The position numbers were made by a program, and so were the translations under genes. A stretch of 37,002 nucleotides of DNA. It comes from Chloroflexi bacterium ADurb.Bin325 (GTDB lineage: Bacteria > Chloroflexota > Anaerolineae > CG2-30-64-16). Where the stretch lies: contig MWBF01000004.1 of the NCBI GenBank assembly GCA_002068935.1, positions 1-37,002 of the forward strand. Direction: 5' to 3'. Below, in pieces: positions 32,705 to 37,002 of this stretch. Each line of letters begins with the position of its first letter. Within the stretch, counting starts at the first letter, position 1. The notes under the pieces were generated by a model. It was not told the origin of the DNA and did not search any database. It saw only the letters and a program-made list of their open reading frames with translations.

Positions 32705-33041
32705 GGTATCCCTTCCGAGTAGAGCCTATCCGAATGGCCTGGGGGAGCGGTCGCGCCCCGCCGCGCGGGACGAAGCGCCCGCGCCCGTGTGCATTATGCT
32801 ACGGGTCGCGGCGCGGACACCGTAATGCGTCGCACCAAAGCCCGCGCCGCGATGAGAGCAGATCGCGCGGCTGCACATCGCAACGGCGCCGGACGAAGGA
32901 AGCGCTCCCCTGCTCGCACATTTCTGCTGTATTATGTCAAATTAGTGTGTATTTATGCATATAAATCTACATAACATACATAGTGTGAACGTATAATCCG
33001 AGCATTAAGTAGACATAATAAGTATCGTTGTGGCCGTGACT
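32705..33041. other. Intergenic region with a CTATCC motif and an AT-rich patch
   Basis: No gene is visible in these 337 bases. A CCTATCC motif like those near 2323 and 5741 lies at 32725-32731. Bases 32921-33030 are only about 29% GC by count, in a genome otherwise well above 60%. A 9-base inverted pair, TATTATGTC (32930-32938) and GACATAATA (33012-33020), spans the patch. The promoter for the first S41 gene should lie here, but no convincing pair of hexamers was found. Confidence 0.5.
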
Positions 33042-33736
33042 TCAATAGAAATACATGACCGGCCACCTGCGCCGTTCCGCGGCGCGGCGCAGCCGCGTGT
33101 TCGGGTTCACCGCGACGGGATGGCCGACCGCCTCCAACAGCGGCAGGTCGTGGTGGCTGTCCGAGTAGAAGTAGCACTCGCCCAGGTCGAGGCCGTGCGC
33201 CTGGGCATACTCCCCCGCCAGGAGCACCTTGCCCGCCCCATAGCACGCAGGTTCTATTATGCGGCCCGTGAAGCGACCGTCCACGATCTCGAGCTGCGTC
33301 GCCAGATACGCCTTGTGCAGCCCGAATGCCTGCGCCACGGGCTGGACCGCAAACTGGGTTGCGGCCGAGACGATGGCGACGTGATGGCCCCGCTCCCGAT
33401 GCCAGTCGATCCGCTCCGCCGCGCCCGGCGCGATGTAGTGGCGCAGCATCGTATCGAACCAGTCCCGGCTCAGCCGCCACGCCTCGTCCGCGCCGGTCCC
33501 CACGGTGTGCTGCATCAGGCGGCTCATCAGCCGCGGGAAGTCGGTCAACCCCAGAAAGTAGCCCAGCGTCTGCGCACTTATGTAAACCCATTTGTGCCAG
33601 CTCACGTAGCCGATCTCGCGCAGATAGCGCAGATAGAGCCGGCCGGAGCTGGCCGACAGGAGCGTGTTGTCCATGTCGAAGAAGGCGCCGGCGCGCCGCG
33701 GCGCAGCCTCATCTACCGTCGAAAGTTGCCGCTCGC

Positions 33737-33740
<4 letters not shown>
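33042..33740 (-). CDS. HAD-superfamily subfamily IB phosphatase (SerB-like)
   Basis: The 232-residue protein has the HAD motifs in order: 'GAFFDMDNTLL' with nucleophile Asp22 and acid Asp24, 'VAIVSAATQF' (motif II), Lys of 'CYGAGKVLLAGEYA' and 'CYFYSDSHHDLPLLEAVG' (motif IV). The helical cap of about 80 residues after motif I is that of the IB group, which includes phosphoserine phosphatase and phospholipid-related enzymes. The substrate cannot be told. Its ATG at 33740 overlaps the hflX stop by 4 bases, so translation is coupled. Confidence 0.88.
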
Positions 33741-35059
<1,319 letters not shown>

Positions 35060-35076
35060 AAGCGCTTCTCCTGAGA

Positions 35077-36240
35077 TCAGAACTTCAGCTTGCGCATCCG
35101 CTCGATGGCCGCCGCGACGCGCTCGGTCGTCTGGCCCACGGAAATGCGCAAATAGCCCTCGCCGTGCTGGCCGAAGGCCACGCCGGGCGTCAGGCTGACG
35201 CCGGCCTCCTGCAACACCTTCTCGGTGAAATCGGTCGATGTGTAGCCGTCCGGCACGCGCGGCCACAGATAGAGGCTGGCCGCCGGCCTGGCGACCGACA
35301 CCCGCCAATCCTGGACGAGCATCTCGTACAGCATATCGCGGCGGCGCTGATACTCGCGATTGCGCTCGACGATCCACGTCTGATCGCCCGTCAGCGCCGC
35401 GGCCGCCGCATCCTGGATCGCCAGAAAGATGCCGCTGTCGATGTTGCTCTTGACCTGCAACAGCGCCTTGAGCGCGACCGCGTTGCCGACCGCCATCCCT
35501 ACGCGCCAGCCGGCGAGGTTGTGCGACTTCGACAGCGAGTTGAACTCGACGGCGACCTCCTTTGCGCCCGGCACGGCCAGCAGGCTCGGCGCGCGGTAGC
35601 CGTCATAGCCGACATCGGCATAGGGCGCGTCGTGGCACAGCAGGATGTCGTGGCGACGGCAGAATGCGACCGCCTCCTCCAGAAACGCCATCGGCGCGAT
35701 CGCAGCCGTCGGGTTGCTCGGATAGTTGAGCCACATCAGCCGCGCCCGGTCCGCGACCGCGGCGGGGATCGCGGCCAGATCCGGCAGGAACGCGTTCTCC
35801 TCGCGCAGCGGCATGTCGTACACCTGCCCGCCGACCATCAGCGCGCTCATGCGGTAGGCTGGATACCCCGGATCGGGCGCGAGCACCAGGTCGCCGGGGT
35901 CCAGCCAGGCCAGCGCCATATTGGCGATGCCCTCCTTCGAGCCGATCAGCGGCAGCACCTCGGTCGCGACGTCGAGCGCCACGCCGTAGCGCTGCGCATA
36001 ATAGTCGACCATGGCCTGGCGCAGCCGCGGCGTGCCCGCATAGCCCGCATAGCCGTGGTTCGTGGGCGTATTGGCCGCGCGCGCGAGCGCGTCGATGATC
36101 GCCTGAGGCGGCGGCCCGTCCGGGCTGCCGATGTCGAGCTTGATGACGTCCACGCCCTGCTTTGTCAGGGCCTTGATCCTGGCGTCCAGGGTGGCGAAGA
36201 AGTATACGGGAAGCGATCCCAGCCGATGGGCAGGTCTCAT
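35077..36240 (-). CDS. dapL: PLP-dependent aminotransferase, LL-diaminopimelate aminotransferase type
   Basis: The 387-residue protein is a fold-type I aminotransferase. It has 'IKLDIGSPDGPPPQAIIDAL', 'GYAGYAGTPRLRQA', 'PDPGYPAYR', 'LNYPSNPTAA' (Asn176), Asp204 and Tyr207 in 'CHDAPYADVGYDG' and the PLP lysine Lys238 in 'FNSLSKSHNLAGWRVG'. The pattern is that of the DapL branch, which converts tetrahydrodipicolinate directly to LL-diaminopimelate in lysine and cell-wall synthesis. An alanine- or aspartate-type aminotransferase is the main alternative. Start: ATG 36240 with GGAG 8 bases upstream. The M28 gene ends 25 bases upstream, and hflX follows. Confidence 0.87.
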   Translation of the reverse strand: MRPAHRLGSLPVYFFATLDARIKALTKQGVDVIKLDIGSPDGPPPQAIIDALARAANTPTNHGYAGYAGTPRLRQAMVDYYAQRYGVALDVATEVLPLIGSKEGIANMALAWLDPGDLVLAPDPGYPAYRMSALMVGGQVYDMPLREENAFLPDLAAIPAAVADRARLMWLNYPSNPTAAIAPMAFLEEAVAFCRRHDILLCHDAPYADVGYDGYRAPSLLAVPGAKEVAVEFNSLSKSHNLAGWRVGMAVGNAVALKALLQVKSNIDSGIFLAIQDAAAAALTGDQTWIVERNREYQRRRDMLYEMLVQDWRVSVARPAASLYLWPRVPDGYTSTDFTEKVLQEAGVSLTPGVAFGQHGEGYLRISVGQTTERVAAAIERMRKLKF

Positions 36241-36265
36241 GCAGGCGTCTCCAATGGCGAAGGCG

Positions 36266-37002
36266 TCAACGGCCTTCCGCGCTCCAGCTTCCGCCCTCCA
36301 GCAGCACCTCGATGACCCTGCCGACCCGCCTGAGCGACTCAGGCGACAGCTTGTCGAGCGTGTCGTGGGTGGTGTGCCAGTAGGGGTAGTCGAAATCGAT
36401 GATGTCCGCCGCGGGGATGCCCGCGCGCAGAAACGGCGTATGATCGTCGATCATGGAATACTTCGGGGTCGGCAGGAACGTGTCGCCGTACCCCAGGCTG
36501 TCCGCGATCTGCCAGATGCGCTCCACGAGCGCCGGGGTCGAGGTCCGCTCCTTGTAGAGCTGCAAGTCGCTGTCGCCTACCATGTCCAGGACGATCACGA
36601 ACGCGGGCGTCACGGTCAGGCTCTCGGCCATATGCGTCGAGCCGGCGATGAAGTCCCAGCCGGCGATGCGACCGTTGTCCTCCGCATCGAAGAAGGTCAG
36701 CCACACCTCGTTGGTCAGCCGTGTCTTATCGAGGCTGCGCGACAGCTCCAGCAGCACGGCGACGCCGCTCGCGCCGTCGTTTGCGCCGGGCACCGGCTGC
36801 CGCCTGAGGCGGCCGTCAGGGTCGTTGTCCGCATGCAGCCGGGTATCGTAGTGCGCGCCGATGATGGCGACCGGGCCGCGGCCCTTCCCCGCCCTGGCGA
36901 TGATGTTGCGGCCGGGCGTCCCGCGATAGGTGAAGGTCTGATACTCGATCTCCCAGCCGTTCTGGCGCAGCACCTTGCTGATGTATTCGGCGGTGCGGCG
37001 GC
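36266..37002 (-). CDS. M28 family metallopeptidase, N-terminus beyond the window
   Basis: The reading frame is open to the window edge, so the first part is missing. The visible 245 residues have the M28 metal-site pattern: 'IIGAHYDTRLHAD' (His, Asp), 'PGANDGASGVAVLLEL' (Asp), 'FFDAEDNGRIAGWDFIAGS', where Glu-Asp stands for the usual Glu-Glu, 'VLDMVGDSDLQLYKE' (Asp) and 'YWHTTHDTLDKLSPESL' (His). The 'DAEDNG' and 'DMVGD' forms resemble the glutaminyl cyclase-like branch of M28. It is therefore either a zinc aminopeptidase or a cyclase-like relative. It differs clearly from the PA-domain M28 at 4285-5694. Confidence 0.88.
   Translation of the reverse strand, partial: RRTAEYISKVLRQNGWEIEYQTFTYRGTPGRNIIARAGKGRGPVAIIGAHYDTRLHADNDPDGRLRRQPVPGANDGASGVAVLLELSRSLDKTRLTNEVWLTFFDAEDNGRIAGWDFIAGSTHMAESLTVTPAFVIVLDMVGDSDLQLYKERTSTPALVERIWQIADSLGYGDTFLPTPKYSMIDDHTPFLRAGIPAADIIDFDYPYWHTTHDTLDKLSPESLRRVGRVIEVLLEGGSWSAEGR

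Noticed and set aside
35077-35377. dapL-hflX fusion by -1 frameshifting
   Set aside because: The hflX frame is -1 to dapL, but no slippery heptamer or downstream stem is visible, and a well-spaced AGGAG supports separate initiation.

Overview
The window is a GC-rich chromosomal segment, most likely from a Chloroflexota bacterium of the Anaerolineae/Caldilineae kind. This placement is inferred from gene content and style: a family-5 solute-binding lipoprotein whose mature N-terminus is a Val/Glu/Lys-rich low-complexity stretch, short intergenic gaps, paired ABC exporters, and an LL-diaminopimelate-type aminotransferase. No rRNA, tRNA, IS element or CRISPR array was seen. The one structural RNA is ssrA (tmRNA), on the minus strand.

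Layout. 1-5694 (+): peptide-type ABC importer (binding protein, two permeases) followed by an M28 metallopeptidase; the ATPases are not here. 5951-11567 (-): PlsC-like acyltransferase, then the two halves of a heterodimeric ABC exporter with a UPF0175/DUF3368 toxin-antitoxin pair lying between them. 11712-13598 (+): typA, preceded by a promoter and an intrinsic-terminator hairpin. 13720-14895 (-): a URO-D superfamily protein, divergent from 15077-20364 (+): nagA-like, mutS, DUF364 and a methyltransferase, in a tightly packed operon. 20404-25164 (-): surface-polysaccharide cluster (O-antigen ligase-like, two GtrA paralogues, GT4 glycosyltransferase, membrane protein) ending with a DUF123 protein. 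25339-26094 (+): membrane-anchored DsbA-like oxidoreductase, whose promoter abuts the divergent polysaccharide promoter. 26288-32704 (-): two S41 tail-specific proteases, smpB, ssrA, a CysQ-like phosphatase, an unknown protein and MTA phosphorylase. 33042-37002 (-): M28 peptidase (cut by the window edge), DapL-like aminotransferase, hflX and a HAD phosphatase, closely packed.

Themes. Peptide uptake and turnover recur (importer, two M28 peptidases). Ribosome rescue and stress genes (smpB, ssrA, hflX, typA) sit near envelope proteases. The points most worth a second look are the attenuator-like hairpin before typA, the asymmetric exporter split by a toxin-antitoxin unit, hflX apparently starting at AUC, the S41-S41-smpB-ssrA linkage, the divergent promoters sharing a -35 palindrome, and several intergenic palindromes and dispersed repeats. 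All functions are read from sequence motifs; no database search was possible.
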